Assembly: GCA_002506085.1 (NCBI GenBank)
Contig: DAWV01000026.1
Location: 91,373 to 155,372 of the forward strand
Origin: Methanocorpusculaceae archaeon UBA425
GTDB taxonomy: Archaea; Halobacteriota; Methanomicrobia; Methanomicrobiales; Methanocorpusculaceae
Length of the DNA stretch: 64,000 bases
Direction: 5' to 3'
The translations under genes and the position numbers were made by a program. Positions 25,346 to 33,802 of this stretch are shown in pieces. Each line of letters starts with the position of its first letter. Position 1 is the first letter of the stretch. The notes under the pieces are model-generated. The model was not told the DNA's origin, did not search any database, and saw only the letters and a list, made by a program, of their open reading frames with translations.

Positions 25346-27180
25346 ACTCTTCTTTTTTTATTTAGTGCTGCTTTATTTACCGGGGGTATCCCTCTGTTTG
25401 GAATGAGATCTCCGATGAGGTCCTTTCGCCCGGCTTTTAAGAGTCCTGATACGACGAGGTCATACTGGTTCGGATCTTTCCACTGAAGAAGTGCTCTCTG
25501 AATGAGTTTCTCGCCGCCTAGAGGAACATGAACTTTTTTGCCGGATAAGGGGTCGAGTCCTGTGTAATACATCGCAGTCGAGAGAGTCATCGGAACCGGA
25601 GTGAAGTCCTGAACCTGCTCGGTGTACATGTTCTTCTCTCTTAGATAGAGAGCGAGGGTGACCATATCTTCTATTCTGCATCCGGGGTGGGATGACATAA
25701 GATAGGGAACAAGGTACTGGCGTTTCGATTTGTCTTTCTGAAGAGCATCAAACCGTTTGCAGAATTTATCAAAGACTGCCTTTCCTGGTTTGTTCATAAG
25801 CGTCGTAACACGATCACTGATATGTTCGGGAGCGACTTTCAGATGGCCGGAGATGTGGTGTTCGGTGAGTGCCCAGAGATAACTATCTCCCTCTTCAGTA
25901 TCTGGAACAAGATCATACCTGATTCCGGAACTGATGAAAACATGTTTGACTTTTCTCATTGCCGAGACATTCCTGAGGAGTGAGAGCTGCTCGGTTGTGC
26001 CCATTTTCAGGGACGGGCAGGTCGTGCAGTTTTTGTCCAGACAGGCCCCTGCCTTATCCCATTTTGCACAGTGACAGGCATACATATTCGCTGAAGGTCC
26101 GCCCAAATCGGAAATGGTTCCTTTAAACTCAGGCATTTTTGTAATCATTTCCACCTCTCTGAGGATGGATGCCTCGCTTCGTGAAACTACTTCTTTTCCC
26201 TGGTGGTGAGTGATTGCACAGAAAGAGCAGGCGCCAAAACATCCGCGGTGAGTGGTAATGGAAAACTGAATCGGGATGAGTGCGGGAATCGGTTCTGTGT
26301 ATACGGGGTGCTGTTTTCTGGTGTAGGGAAACTCGTAGATTGTGTCAAGTTCTTCTGTTGTCAGAGCACGTGCCGGAGGATTCTGGACGATGACAGTTTT
26401 CGGGTGGGGCTGGATTAGCACATCTCTTGAGAGATACTGGATTTTGAATGCCTCAGCGTATGCCTGTTTATCTTCAACTTTGGGAAATGCCGGAAGTATG
26501 ATTCCTGCGGGCGGTTTCTCCCGGAATTCTGCTATACTTATTGTATAGCAAGTCCCGTTGATATTTCTGAGGTCTGCAATTTTTTCGCCCTTTTTGAGGC
26601 GTGATGCTATTTCGATGAGTTGAAGTTCACCCATTCCATAGACGAGAAGTGAGGCGGGAGCGTCGGCGAGTATCCCCTGGCGGACCGAGTCGCTCCAGTA
26701 GTCGTAGTGAGCGAGACGTCTGAGACTTGCCTCGATTCCCCCGATAATTATTGGTGTGTCTTTGAAGAGACGGTGGAGCGTGTTTGTGTATACAATAGTG
26801 GTTTTATCAGGTCGGGTGGGTTTTCCACCGGGTGAGTATGCATCGTCGTGCCGGCGTCTGAGTGCCGGGGTGTAGGCACTCACCATCGGATCAACTGCTC
26901 CCGGTAGGACAGCAAAGAAGAGGTTTGGTTTTCCGAATCTTTTGAAGTCGGTTCCCTCTCTGTTTTTCCAGTCGGGCTGACTTATGACGGCAACGGAAAA
27001 TCCTGAGTTGATCAGTGTTCTTCCGAGGAGGGCTGCGGCAAACGATGGGTGGTCGACGTATGCATCTGCAGAGACAAGAATGATATCGGGTTTTTCCCAA
27101 CCGGTTTTCCTGAGTTCTTCCACTGTCATTGGAAGATAACCTGGTTGGTCAAGTATTTTTCCGGAGGATATTATGGACAT
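25342..27180 (-). CDS. YgiQ-family radical SAM protein
   Basis: The 612-residue protein has an N-terminal YgiQ domain with PDIILVSADAYVDHPSFAAA and IIIGGIEASLRRLAHYDYW, and a radical SAM core with CFGACSFCAITHHQG (the CxxxCxxC cluster motif) about residue 325. It continues with a second Cys-rich segment CHCAKWDKAGACLDKNC, then FISSGIRYDL, APEHISDRV and a C-terminal extension. The reaction of YgiQ proteins is unknown. The start at ATG 27180 has a GAGAT-type site; an ATG 42 bases upstream (27222) is the alternative. The promoter region is shared, back to back, with the first small RNA at 27290. Confidence 0.9.
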   Translation of the reverse strand: MSIISSGKILDQPGYLPMTVEELRKTGWEKPDIILVSADAYVDHPSFAAALLGRTLINSGFSVAVISQPDWKNREGTDFKRFGKPNLFFAVLPGAVDPMVSAYTPALRRRHDDAYSPGGKPTRPDKTTIVYTNTLHRLFKDTPIIIGGIEASLRRLAHYDYWSDSVRQGILADAPASLLVYGMGELQLIEIASRLKKGEKIADLRNINGTCYTISIAEFREKPPAGIILPAFPKVEDKQAYAEAFKIQYLSRDVLIQPHPKTVIVQNPPARALTTEELDTIYEFPYTRKQHPVYTEPIPALIPIQFSITTHRGCFGACSFCAITHHQGKEVVSRSEASILREVEMITKMPEFKGTISDLGGPSANMYACHCAKWDKAGACLDKNCTTCPSLKMGTTEQLSLLRNVSAMRKVKHVFISSGIRYDLVPDTEEGDSYLWALTEHHISGHLKVAPEHISDRVTTLMNKPGKAVFDKFCKRFDALQKDKSKRQYLVPYLMSSHPGCRIEDMVTLALYLREKNMYTEQVQDFTPVPMTLSTAMYYTGLDPLSGKKVHVPLGGEKLIQRALLQWKDPNQYDLVVSGLLKAGRKDLIGDLIPNRGIPPVNKAALNKKRRV

Positions 27181-27257
27181 TGTTATCTCTAAAATAGGCG
27201 TTATGGGGGGATTAAGGTTCATGATAATTACCGGTCACAATAATCGTTCATAACCGT

Positions 27258-27270
27258 TAAGTATATTATT
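27258..27270. promoter_or_regulatory. Bidirectional TATA region of the radical SAM gene and small RNA 1
   Basis: The plus strand TATATTATT (27262-27270) is 25-28 bases before the 5' hairpin of small RNA 1. Read on the minus strand, AATATACTTAA covers nearly the same bases and is placed to serve the radical SAM gene. Confidence 0.5.
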
Positions 27271-27289
27271 TGGCACTTACATTATACAC

Positions 27290-27433
27290 TGTAATGAAGT
27301 GTCGGATGTACCGATACTTCAGGACACACAAGCAGAGACAGATATTCTCTCTCTCATATACACCACCACACACACACACCATCAGCCCCGAATCCCTGTA
27401 TCCACACCAACTCAGTGATTTTGGGGCTGTTTT
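27290..27433 (+). ncRNA. Tandem small RNA, copy 1
   Basis: About 144 bases. The predicted start follows a TATA box (27262-27270) by about 25 bases. An 11-pair hairpin TGAAGTGTCGG/CCGATACTTCA (27295-27305 with 27311-27321) forms at the 5' end. An unstructured CA-rich middle follows, including a run of CA repeats (27366-27380). The 3' hairpin CAGCCCC/GGGGCTG (27383-27389 with 27423-27429), extended by AATC/GATT, ends in TTTT. It shares this layout and the word CACACCAT with copies 2 and 3. Confidence 0.65.
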
Positions 27434-27482
27434 ATGTATTATCTTAGGTATTTCTCTTTTGATGGGTTACGATAACGGAAAC

Positions 27483-27490
27483 TATATATT
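27483..27490 (+). promoter_or_regulatory. TATA box of small RNA copy 2
   Basis: TATATATT lies inside the 13-base word ACTATATATTACA, which is repeated exactly before copy 3. The flanking GAAACTATATATTACA is also shared. Confidence 0.6.
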
Positions 27491-27511
27491 ACATTATGTA
27501 AAACATAGTAT

Positions 27512-27670
27512 ACACTGAAGAATCAGGCGGATCTTTGGATTTGTCTGGTCTTCAGCGCACAAAACAGAAAAAGCAGAATCAGATTTTTTCTCAGAGCATA
27601 CCACCAACACCCAGACAGCTTTAAATCCCATCCCACACCATCAAAAGGGATTTCTGGCTGTCCATATTTT
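27512..27670 (+). ncRNA. Tandem small RNA, copy 2
   Basis: About 159 bases. The 5' hairpin has CTGAAGA/TCTTCAG (27515-27521 with 27549-27555) and, inside it, CAGGCGGATC/GATTTGTCTG (27524-27533 with 27538-27547), with G-U pairs that indicate the plus strand. The middle carries ACAAAACAG and ATCAGATTTTTTCTCA, nearly identical to copy 3, and CATACCACC. The 3' hairpin is GACAGC..AAATCCC/GGGATTT..GCTGTC (27614-27629 with 27647-27662) with the loop word CACACCATC, then a T-rich end. Confidence 0.7.
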
Positions 27671-27719
27671 ATAGGATTCATTAGTTTCTCCCTTCTTCAA
27701 CAAGTGGGTAATCAGAAAC

Positions 27720-27727
27720 TATATATT
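27720..27727 (+). promoter_or_regulatory. TATA box of small RNA copy 3
   Basis: TATATATT sits in the same ACTATATATTACA context as before copy 2, at the same distance from the 5' hairpin. Confidence 0.6.
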
Positions 27728-27748
27728 ACAGTATGTAGAAATTAGTAA

Positions 27749-27886
27749 TACTGAAGATTCAAACAGATTAGTCCGTATGGTCTTCAGTACACACACAAAA
27801 CAGGAAAAAACAATCAGATTTTTTCTCATACCACCTACATAAATACCCCGCCCCTACCCCACACACCATGGGCGGGGTTTTCTTTT
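27749..27886 (+). ncRNA. Tandem small RNA, copy 3
   Basis: About 138 bases. The 5' hairpin TACTGAAGA/TCTTCAGTA (27749-27757 with 27781-27789) keeps the TGAAGA/TCTTCA core of copy 2. The middle has ACACAAAACAGGAAAAAA, ATCAGATTTTTTCTCA and TACCACCTACA. The 3' hairpin CCCCGCCC/GGGCGGGG (27846-27853 with 27870-27877) has the loop word CACACCAT and is followed by TTTTCTTTT, a textbook terminator. No reading frame in it looks coding. Confidence 0.7.
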
Positions 27887-27933
27887 GCAAATCATTATCT
27901 TGTTCAATAGACATACTGTAAGATAGCTAACCC

Positions 27934-28443
27934 ATGAGAAAGAATACATTTTATATAATCAGCGGTCTTTTTGCCGTGTTGCTTCTTCTTTTGTTCTGGC
28001 TCTCTATTCAGTTTTCCAATCCGGTAATCATTGGGGTCTCTTTTGTAATAGTGGCGGTTCTCTTCTTCGTTATGAAAATGCGTGTTACCGATATTGTTCA
28101 GGATGAACGATCAATTCTGATAGAAATGAAATCCGCATCTGCGACTATCAAAGCAGCTGTTGTTCTTTTTGTAACTGTGAATCTGGCAACTGTAGTATAT
28201 GTATTCAGTGGTCCCCTGGGTTTTCACAAACTGACCTATGATCGTTCCGTAAATCCGATGGTTCCGGGAGGGTTTGAATCGGTTCCGTATTTCCCCGTGC
28301 CGCCGGAGACTATTTCAATTTCCGAACTGGGGTCTTTTGCCGTCATACAGCTTGGTCTTATAGTGATGATTCTCTTCATCTATATTGGCTTCCGGTTTTA
28401 TTACGCCCATAAATTCGGGACGTGGGATGACGATGAAGAATAA
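27934..28443 (+). CDS. DUF2178-like four-helix membrane protein
   Basis: The 169-residue protein has four membrane segments (about residues 7-25, 29-46, 68-90 and 133-156) and a charged tail DDDEE. The cytoplasmic loop VTDIVQDERSILIEMKSAS is characteristic of DUF2178 proteins, which often sit beside a small XRE regulator, as here. Function unknown. The last codons overlap the downstream HTH gene. Confidence 0.7.
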   Translation: MRKNTFYIISGLFAVLLLLLFWLSIQFSNPVIIGVSFVIVAVLFFVMKMRVTDIVQDERSILIEMKSASATIKAAVVLFVTVNLATVVYVFSGPLGFHKLTYDRSVNPMVPGGFESVPYFPVPPETISISELGSFAVIQLGLIVMILFIYIGFRFYYAHKFGTWDDDEE

Positions 28444-28624
28444 AATCAAGGTATATCGGGCAATGCATGATCTTACGCAGGATGCTCTTGCAAAGGAACT
28501 TGGTGTAACCCGCCAGACGATTCTTGCAATTGAAAAGGGCAAATATGATCCGTCGCTTGAACTGGCATTCCGGATTTCCCGTTATTTTCATACGACGGTC
28601 GAAGAGATTTTCTCCTACGACTAA
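28433..28624 (+). CDS. Small XRE-family HTH regulator
   Basis: The 63-residue protein is essentially one Cro/C1-type helix-turn-helix: NKIKVYRAMHDLTQDALAKE, LGVTRQTILAIEKGKYDPSL, then SRYFHTTVEEIFSYD. ATG 28427 is an alternative start two codons earlier. The gene overlaps the membrane protein gene, so the two are co-translated; such pairs are commonly thought to be a regulator and its membrane-bound partner. Confidence 0.88.
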   Translation: MKNKIKVYRAMHDLTQDALAKELGVTRQTILAIEKGKYDPSLELAFRISRYFHTTVEEIFSYD

Positions 28625-28645
28625 AAAAATTTAAGAAAAATAGGT

Positions 28646-29314
28646 TTATCCAATTACTATTACAACGTCACCGTTTTCTTTGAGACCCAGGGCATCACGA
28701 AGCTGCGTTCCTGAGATTACTTCAATGATTTCGTCGGGGTGGTGGGTTCTGCCAGGGACGACTATTGCACACGGGACCCCTGAGATTGTACATTTGATAC
28801 AGCGTGCTTCGCCAAACATCCGATGTTCATCTTTAAAGCCCGGGACAATGGTCCACTCAAGAGAGTCCATCCGTTTTCTCACGAGGACACTCTGCGGATT
28901 GAGTTTTACATTGAGCGTGCCGGGGTATGGTACAAACCCGCAAAGTTTTTCGAACTGTTCCTGATAGTGCGGGATGGACATATAGTATCTTCCTTCGCCG
29001 ACTCCGGACGTTACAATCCCGGTAAGAATGTACTGCTCGTCTTTCACATTGAATATTTTACTGTACTCGGAAAATTCACGACGAAGATGCTCCTCACCGG
29101 CTTTTGTGACGAGAACAAACTGACCAGTTGACTCGGCTGTCCTGGAAATCATCTGCGCTTTCTCGAGCGACTGAAGTCGGCGTGACGCGGTCTGCTGGCT
29201 GATTCCAAGCTGGTCCCCGAGCGTCTGTGTGGAAAGACGAACCGGTCCTTTGCAGCCGCCCATAAGAGCAATACGCCGCAGGCAGGCTGTATCCTCAGCA
29301 TCTATTGAAGACAT
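28646..29314 (-). CDS. ribK: CTP-dependent riboflavin kinase with N-terminal winged helix
   Basis: RibK makes FMN from riboflavin with CTP, an archaeal reaction needed for F420-linked and flavin enzymes. From ATG 29314 there are 222 residues: a winged-helix domain (about 1-85, with LGDQLGISQQTASRRLQSLE) and the kinase (about 95-220) with TSGVGEGRYYMSIPHYQEQF, GFVPYPGTLNVKL and GRTHHPDEIIEVIS. The HTH fusion is seen in part of the family and suggests self-regulation. A TTG three codons upstream is a weaker start. TAAATATATA some 30 bases upstream predicts a leaderless mRNA. Confidence 0.94.
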   Translation of the reverse strand: MSSIDAEDTACLRRIALMGGCKGPVRLSTQTLGDQLGISQQTASRRLQSLEKAQMISRTAESTGQFVLVTKAGEEHLRREFSEYSKIFNVKDEQYILTGIVTSGVGEGRYYMSIPHYQEQFEKLCGFVPYPGTLNVKLNPQSVLVRKRMDSLEWTIVPGFKDEHRMFGEARCIKCTISGVPCAIVVPGRTHHPDEIIEVISGTQLRDALGLKENGDVVIVIG

Positions 29315-29423
29315 AATACCCAATATTGGATTGATATATATTTATGAGTTGGGATAAGTTTGTTTCGCGTATTGACGAACTCGACAACCAACTTTTTATG
29401 TAAGCAACGAAATATATTTTAGT

Positions 29424-30134
29424 ATGAAGCCCGTACTTCGCCAGCAGCTTGCTGAAAAGATGGCAGGCGAGATCACCCTTTCGGACTCACCAGGAAAAGC
29501 ACTGAAAAAATGGCGTACAAGTTTTCAGATAGCCCCGGGTGTACTTGCTGTTCATCTGGAGATTTCTCCATCCGTAATTAGTGATTACGAGAGCGGTAGG
29601 AGAAAAAGTCCCGGAACGGGTGTCGTTGGAAAAATCGTAGACTCGCTTCTGGACATTGACGAGGAAAATGGTGGATTATACATCAAAAAGTATGGAAAAC
29701 TCCTGTTCTCGGAATACGATGATGAGGTCATTTATGATATTCATGATTTTGCCTCCTCTGTTCCCATCAAAGAGTTGTCCGACCTTATTGAATGTAAACT
29801 CATCTGTGGAGAACTCACCACTCAGATTTTCGGATATACTGTTGTAAACAGTCCGAATGCTATCCTGAACCTTTCGCCAAGCGAGTTCAACCGCATTTAC
29901 GGATGGAGTACAGAACGTGCACTGATTTTCACGGATATCTCAACCGGAAAATCTCCGATGATCGCAATCCGGGTAACGCCGTTCAAACCTCCGTATGTTA
30001 TCCTTCAGGGGATAGATGAGGCGCATGTCCATCCTCTCGTCAAAATGCTTGCAGAAAAAGATCACATAACCGTTCTCTGTACGTCTTTGGACGTTCAGGA
30101 GATCGTTAATCGTTTAAGGAAAACCCAATGGTAG
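29424..30134 (+). CDS. Archaeal HTH regulator linked to the mevalonate genes
   Basis: The 236-residue protein has an XRE-type helix-turn-helix (about residues 24-60, with LEISPSVISDYESGRRKSPG) and a C-terminal ligand-binding-like domain with VNSPNAILNLSPSEFNRIYG. It overlaps the HMG-CoA synthase gene by seven bases. Proteins of this kind precede HMG-CoA synthase in many archaea, so it probably controls this operon; the effector is not known. Confidence 0.83.
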   Translation: MKPVLRQQLAEKMAGEITLSDSPGKALKKWRTSFQIAPGVLAVHLEISPSVISDYESGRRKSPGTGVVGKIVDSLLDIDEENGGLYIKKYGKLLFSEYDDEVIYDIHDFASSVPIKELSDLIECKLICGELTTQIFGYTVVNSPNAILNLSPSEFNRIYGWSTERALIFTDISTGKSPMIAIRVTPFKPPYVILQGIDEAHVHPLVKMLAEKDHITVLCTSLDVQEIVNRLRKTQW

Positions 30135-31171
30135 GAATTATCACGTACGGGGCGTACATTCCCCGTTTCAGAATTAAAATTGAAGAGATTGCCCGTGTCT
30201 GGGGAGCAAACTCCGCGGAAATTACCGGTGGTCTTGGTGTTTTTGAAAAATCAGTTCCTGATTATGATGAGAATGCGGCTACGTTCTCCGTTGAGGCTGC
30301 CCGCTCCGCTCTTCTACGGCGCCCGGTCGACCCTGCCGAAATTAAGGCTGTGTATGTCGGTTCCGAGTCACATCCATATGCTGTGAAGCCAACGTCAGTT
30401 ACTGTCGGAGAGGCAATTGGAGCAACTCCGGTTATGACGGCAGCAGATTATGAGTTTGCCTGTAAGGCAGGAACTGCTGCAATTCAGACCGCAATGGGTC
30501 TGGTTTCATCTGGAATGATGAAATATGCCCTCGCAATCGGTTCGGATACCGCACAGGGAGCTCCCGGAGATGCTCTGGAGTATACAGCGGCCGCGGGAGG
30601 AGCTGCTTTCCTAATAGGAAATGATGACCCGATTGCGGTCATTAATGATACCTGTTCCTACTCTACTGACACTCCTGACTTCTGGCGTCGTGAAGGTGAG
30701 ACATACCCCAAGCACGGCGGCAGATTCTCCGGTGACCCTGGTTACTTTAAGCACGTTTTCGGCGCTGCAAAGATGATGCTGGAAATATGCGGAACAAAGC
30801 CATCGGATTACACATATGCGGTTTTTCACCAGCCGAACGCCAAGTTCCCGCAGAAAGCCGCACAACAGCTGGGTTTCACTCCGGCACAGATTAAGGCAGG
30901 GCTGCTGGTCCCATACCTTGGGAATACCTACAGCGGGGCCGTCCCCCTCGGACTTTCAGCAATTCTGGATGTGGCAAAACCCGGAGACCGGATTTTTGTA
31001 ACAAGTTACGGCAGCGGTGCAGGATCTGATGCATTCGATATTACGGTAACAGATGCAATTCTGGATAAAATCGACCGGTCCCGTGCTCCATCTGCTCAGC
31101 AGATGCTCGCCCAAAAGAAGTATGTTGACTATGCGGTATATGCCCGCCACAAGGGCAAAATCCGGATGTGA
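30128..31171 (+). CDS. Hydroxymethylglutaryl-CoA synthase
   Basis: The enzyme condenses acetyl-CoA with acetoacetyl-CoA to HMG-CoA for isoprenoid lipids. The 347 residues contain the catalytic Cys112 in YEFACKAGTAA, Glu80 in YVGSESHPYAVKP and the histidine in AVFHQPNAKFPQKAA (about residue 234). It begins inside the regulator gene and is followed by thiolase and DUF35 genes, the conserved archaeal trio. Confidence 0.95.
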   Translation: MVGIITYGAYIPRFRIKIEEIARVWGANSAEITGGLGVFEKSVPDYDENAATFSVEAARSALLRRPVDPAEIKAVYVGSESHPYAVKPTSVTVGEAIGATPVMTAADYEFACKAGTAAIQTAMGLVSSGMMKYALAIGSDTAQGAPGDALEYTAAAGGAAFLIGNDDPIAVINDTCSYSTDTPDFWRREGETYPKHGGRFSGDPGYFKHVFGAAKMMLEICGTKPSDYTYAVFHQPNAKFPQKAAQQLGFTPAQIKAGLLVPYLGNTYSGAVPLGLSAILDVAKPGDRIFVTSYGSGAGSDAFDITVTDAILDKIDRSRAPSAQQMLAQKKYVDYAVYARHKGKIRM

Positions 31172-31179
31172 GGCTGATT

Positions 31180-32343
31180 ATGAGAGATGTAGCAATAATT
31201 GGTGCAGGAATCACGAAATTTGGTGAAAGATGGAGCACATCTTTCCGTGACCTGTGTACAGAAGCAGGAATCGCCGCAATTGAGGATGCAAATGTGGCTG
31301 GCGAACAGATTGATGCGATGTTTGTCGGGTCAATGTCTGCCGGTCGGTTTGTTGGACAGGAGCATGTCGGGGCACTCGTTGCTGATTATGTGGGACTCGG
31401 AGGAGAACTTCATATACCTGCGACCCGTGTCGAGGCAGCCTGTGCATCAGGCGGTCTTGCATTTCGTCAGGCAGTAGCAGCGGTTTCATCCGGAATGTCT
31501 GAAGTGGTCGTTGCGGCCGGAGCTGAGAAAATGACCGATGTCGGAGATTCAACGGATGTTTTAGCCGGAGCTGCCGACAGGGAATGGGAAAGTTTTGCCG
31601 GTGCGACGTTCCCGGGTCTCTATGCTATGATAGCATGTGACTATATTCACAAATACGGACTCACCCGTGAGCAGCTGGCACAGGTTGCTGTTAAAAATCA
31701 TTATCACGGGGCAAGAAATCCGTATGCCCAGTTCCAGAATGAAATCACTCAGTCAACGGTGATGAACTCGACGCTTGTAGCCTCTCCCCTAAGGCTCTTT
31801 GACTGTTCGCCGGTTTCCGACGGAGCAGCAGTCGTTGTGATTTGTCCCTTGGAAAGAGCACATGAATTTACCGACACACCGATTAAGGTTCTCGCGTCAG
31901 CCCAGGCAGGTGACACGATTGCCCTGCATGACCGTCCTGACTTTTCAACGATGGGTGCCACGGTTGCTGCAGGGAACTCCGCGTTCCGTCAGGCAAAACT
32001 TCAACGGAAAGATATTGACTTCGTGGAAGTCCACGACTGTTTCACGATTGCTGAGCTCTGTGCAATTGAGGATCTTGGTTTTGTTCCGAAGGGAACTGCC
32101 GGTAAATTTACTGAAGAGGGCGAGACCCAGCTTGGAGGCAAACTGCCGGTGAATACCTCAGGTGGTCTGAAATCATGCGGTCACCCGGTTGGAGCCACGG
32201 GTATCAAACAAATCTGGGAAGTTGTCCAGCAGCTTCGTGGTGAAGCGGGCAAACGCCAGGTTGAAGGAGCAGAAATTGGTATGACACAGAATGTCGGAGG
32301 AACCGGCGCAACGGTTGTTTCCCATATTTTCGGGAGGGTGTAA
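31180..32343 (+). CDS. Acetyl-CoA acetyltransferase (thiolase)
   Basis: Thiolase joins two acetyl-CoA to acetoacetyl-CoA, which the neighbouring synthase consumes. From ATG 31180 it has 387 residues, beginning RDVAIIGAGITKFGERW. The nucleophile Cys88 is in VEAACASGGLAF, HDCF is near residue 284 and SCGHPVGATG near 330 supplies the second histidine. GAGGCTGATT before ATG 31180 favours it over an upstream GTG. In Methanothermococcus the thiolase, HMG-CoA synthase and DUF35 proteins form a single complex that channels acetoacetyl-CoA. Confidence 0.93.
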   Translation: MRDVAIIGAGITKFGERWSTSFRDLCTEAGIAAIEDANVAGEQIDAMFVGSMSAGRFVGQEHVGALVADYVGLGGELHIPATRVEAACASGGLAFRQAVAAVSSGMSEVVVAAGAEKMTDVGDSTDVLAGAADREWESFAGATFPGLYAMIACDYIHKYGLTREQLAQVAVKNHYHGARNPYAQFQNEITQSTVMNSTLVASPLRLFDCSPVSDGAAVVVICPLERAHEFTDTPIKVLASAQAGDTIALHDRPDFSTMGATVAAGNSAFRQAKLQRKDIDFVEVHDCFTIAELCAIEDLGFVPKGTAGKFTEEGETQLGGKLPVNTSGGLKSCGHPVGATGIKQIWEVVQQLRGEAGKRQVEGAEIGMTQNVGGTGATVVSHIFGRV

Positions 32344-32736
32344 ATGACAGTTGCACGATTCTGGAGAGAAATTCCCCAGAGATATAATCTGGTCGGTACG
32401 AAATGCGAAACATGCGGAGCGGTGTTTTTCCCGCCAAGAACACTTTGCCCTCACTGCCGCAGGGATGGAAAGATAGTTCCCTGCAAGTTTTCGGGTAAAG
32501 GTAAGGTTATGACCTATTCGGTTATTCACTCTGCAAGTGATCAATACTTTGATTTGAAACCGTATGTTCTTGCAATCATCGAGCTGGAAGAGGGAACCCG
32601 GGTTACCTCCCACGTTATCTGCGAACCAGACGATGTCTATATTGGTATGCCGGTTAAGTCGGTGTTCCGTGTACTGGATTGTGATGGTCCGGACGGCGTT
32701 ATTCATTACGGAACAAAGTTCACGTCCGATGTCTGA
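32344..32736 (+). CDS. DUF35 OB-fold scaffold protein of the thiolase/HMG-CoA synthase complex
   Basis: The 130-residue protein has a zinc ribbon (Cys21, Cys24, Cys35, Cys38 in CETC and CPHC) and an OB-fold with FSGKGKVMTYSVIH and PYVLAIIELEEGTRV. This DUF35 type bridges thiolase and HMG-CoA synthase in archaea. The ATG follows the thiolase stop codon without a gap. Confidence 0.93.
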   Translation: MTVARFWREIPQRYNLVGTKCETCGAVFFPPRTLCPHCRRDGKIVPCKFSGKGKVMTYSVIHSASDQYFDLKPYVLAIIELEEGTRVTSHVICEPDDVYIGMPVKSVFRVLDCDGPDGVIHYGTKFTSDV

Positions 32737-32862
32737 AAATCAACTCTTCCCCTTTTTTTAGAATCCGCAATGTATCGTGTCCGTGATGTATTCAACGACG
32801 ATACTTTTATGTATGTATATTCATCATAATCCAAATAACGAATAGTCAAATCTGGTGTGTGT

Positions 32863-33747
32863 ATGAAAGAAAAAATAACGTATCGTGTGTGTCTGATTAC
32901 CAGTTGGAGTCGATGTCTTCATAGGAAAAATAATGCAGTATCTCCGGTTATTGGAACTGTTTTGATTGTTGCACTTGTTGTAATAATCATTGCAATCTGC
33001 ACCTCTGTATTTATGACTAATAGTGCTGTTGAAACGCCGTATATTACCGGAGTCCGTATTTCCCAGCAGGATAATGAGATTCTTATTACTTATCTGAATG
33101 GGGATTCCATTGAACGTGATAATCTGAAAATCATGGTTGATGGTTTCGATATCTCCTCAATGTGCACCGGTCCTGATGATGTTTTTGGTCCCGGTTCTGT
33201 GCTGGCATGGGACAGTAAGGCGTTTTCTGTAAATTATGTATCTGTTGTTGCAGTGAATCCGTCTACTTCATCGGAACAGCTTATCGTCCAGAAAAAAGTA
33301 GATAAAACCGGAGAATCGAGCATAAGTGAGAGCGCGGCTAAGGTAATTAGGATGCTTAATGAGAATGTTAAGATATATGATAACATTGAGGATTTTGGTC
33401 CCGGGGTCTGGGACAAGAAGGTTAAGAAGTATTATGTCGCGCTGTATGGGTCTATACTGACAGACGGGTATACCTATTGGATACTGAATGATATTAATGG
33501 AAAAATATACCTGGAAGATAATGAGGGTGATAATTTTATTCAAGTTATAGAGAGGATTCTATCTGAAAACCAGTATCTGGTAGTTCAGGTTGATATGATT
33601 TATACTATAGACAGTTCAGGCATAATTAATGGTGAAGTAAGGCAAGGGGCTATCGGTCAGAAAGGTGATGAGTTATATGTTTACCGAGGCGCCTCCCCGG
33701 CAGACACATTCATGAGCGGCGACTGGATAAAAGCACGTACCAGCTAA
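32863..33747 (+). CDS. Type IV pilin-like secreted/anchored protein
   Basis: The 294-residue protein has a basic N-terminus and the archaeal pilin signature NAVSPVIGTVLIVALVVIII (about residues 26-45). A prepilin peptidase would cut just before VSPVIG, leaving the hydrophobic helix that polymerises or anchors. The remaining 240 residues are a beta-rich extracellular domain with no recognised motif, which is long for a pilin. An in-frame GTG two codons upstream exists. No pilus assembly ATPase gene is nearby. Confidence 0.78.
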   Translation: MKEKITYRVCLITSWSRCLHRKNNAVSPVIGTVLIVALVVIIIAICTSVFMTNSAVETPYITGVRISQQDNEILITYLNGDSIERDNLKIMVDGFDISSMCTGPDDVFGPGSVLAWDSKAFSVNYVSVVAVNPSTSSEQLIVQKKVDKTGESSISESAAKVIRMLNENVKIYDNIEDFGPGVWDKKVKKYYVALYGSILTDGYTYWILNDINGKIYLEDNEGDNFIQVIERILSENQYLVVQVDMIYTIDSSGIINGEVRQGAIGQKGDELYVYRGASPADTFMSGDWIKARTS

Positions 33748-33767
33748 ACCCGATAAATAATCTATTA

Positions 33768-33802
33768 ACCCCCAATTAGAGTGGGGGTGATGCGCTATTT
33801 TT
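33768..33802 (+). terminator. Terminator after the pilin-like gene
   Basis: ACCCCCA/TGGGGGT (33768-33774 with 33782-33788) forms a strong stem, followed ten bases later by TTTTT. Confidence 0.55.

Noticed and set aside
27361..27380. CA dinucleotide run as a microsatellite or CRISPR-like repeat
   Set aside because: It is short, occurs once and forms part of the CA-rich middle of small RNA copy 1. No spacer-repeat pattern is present.
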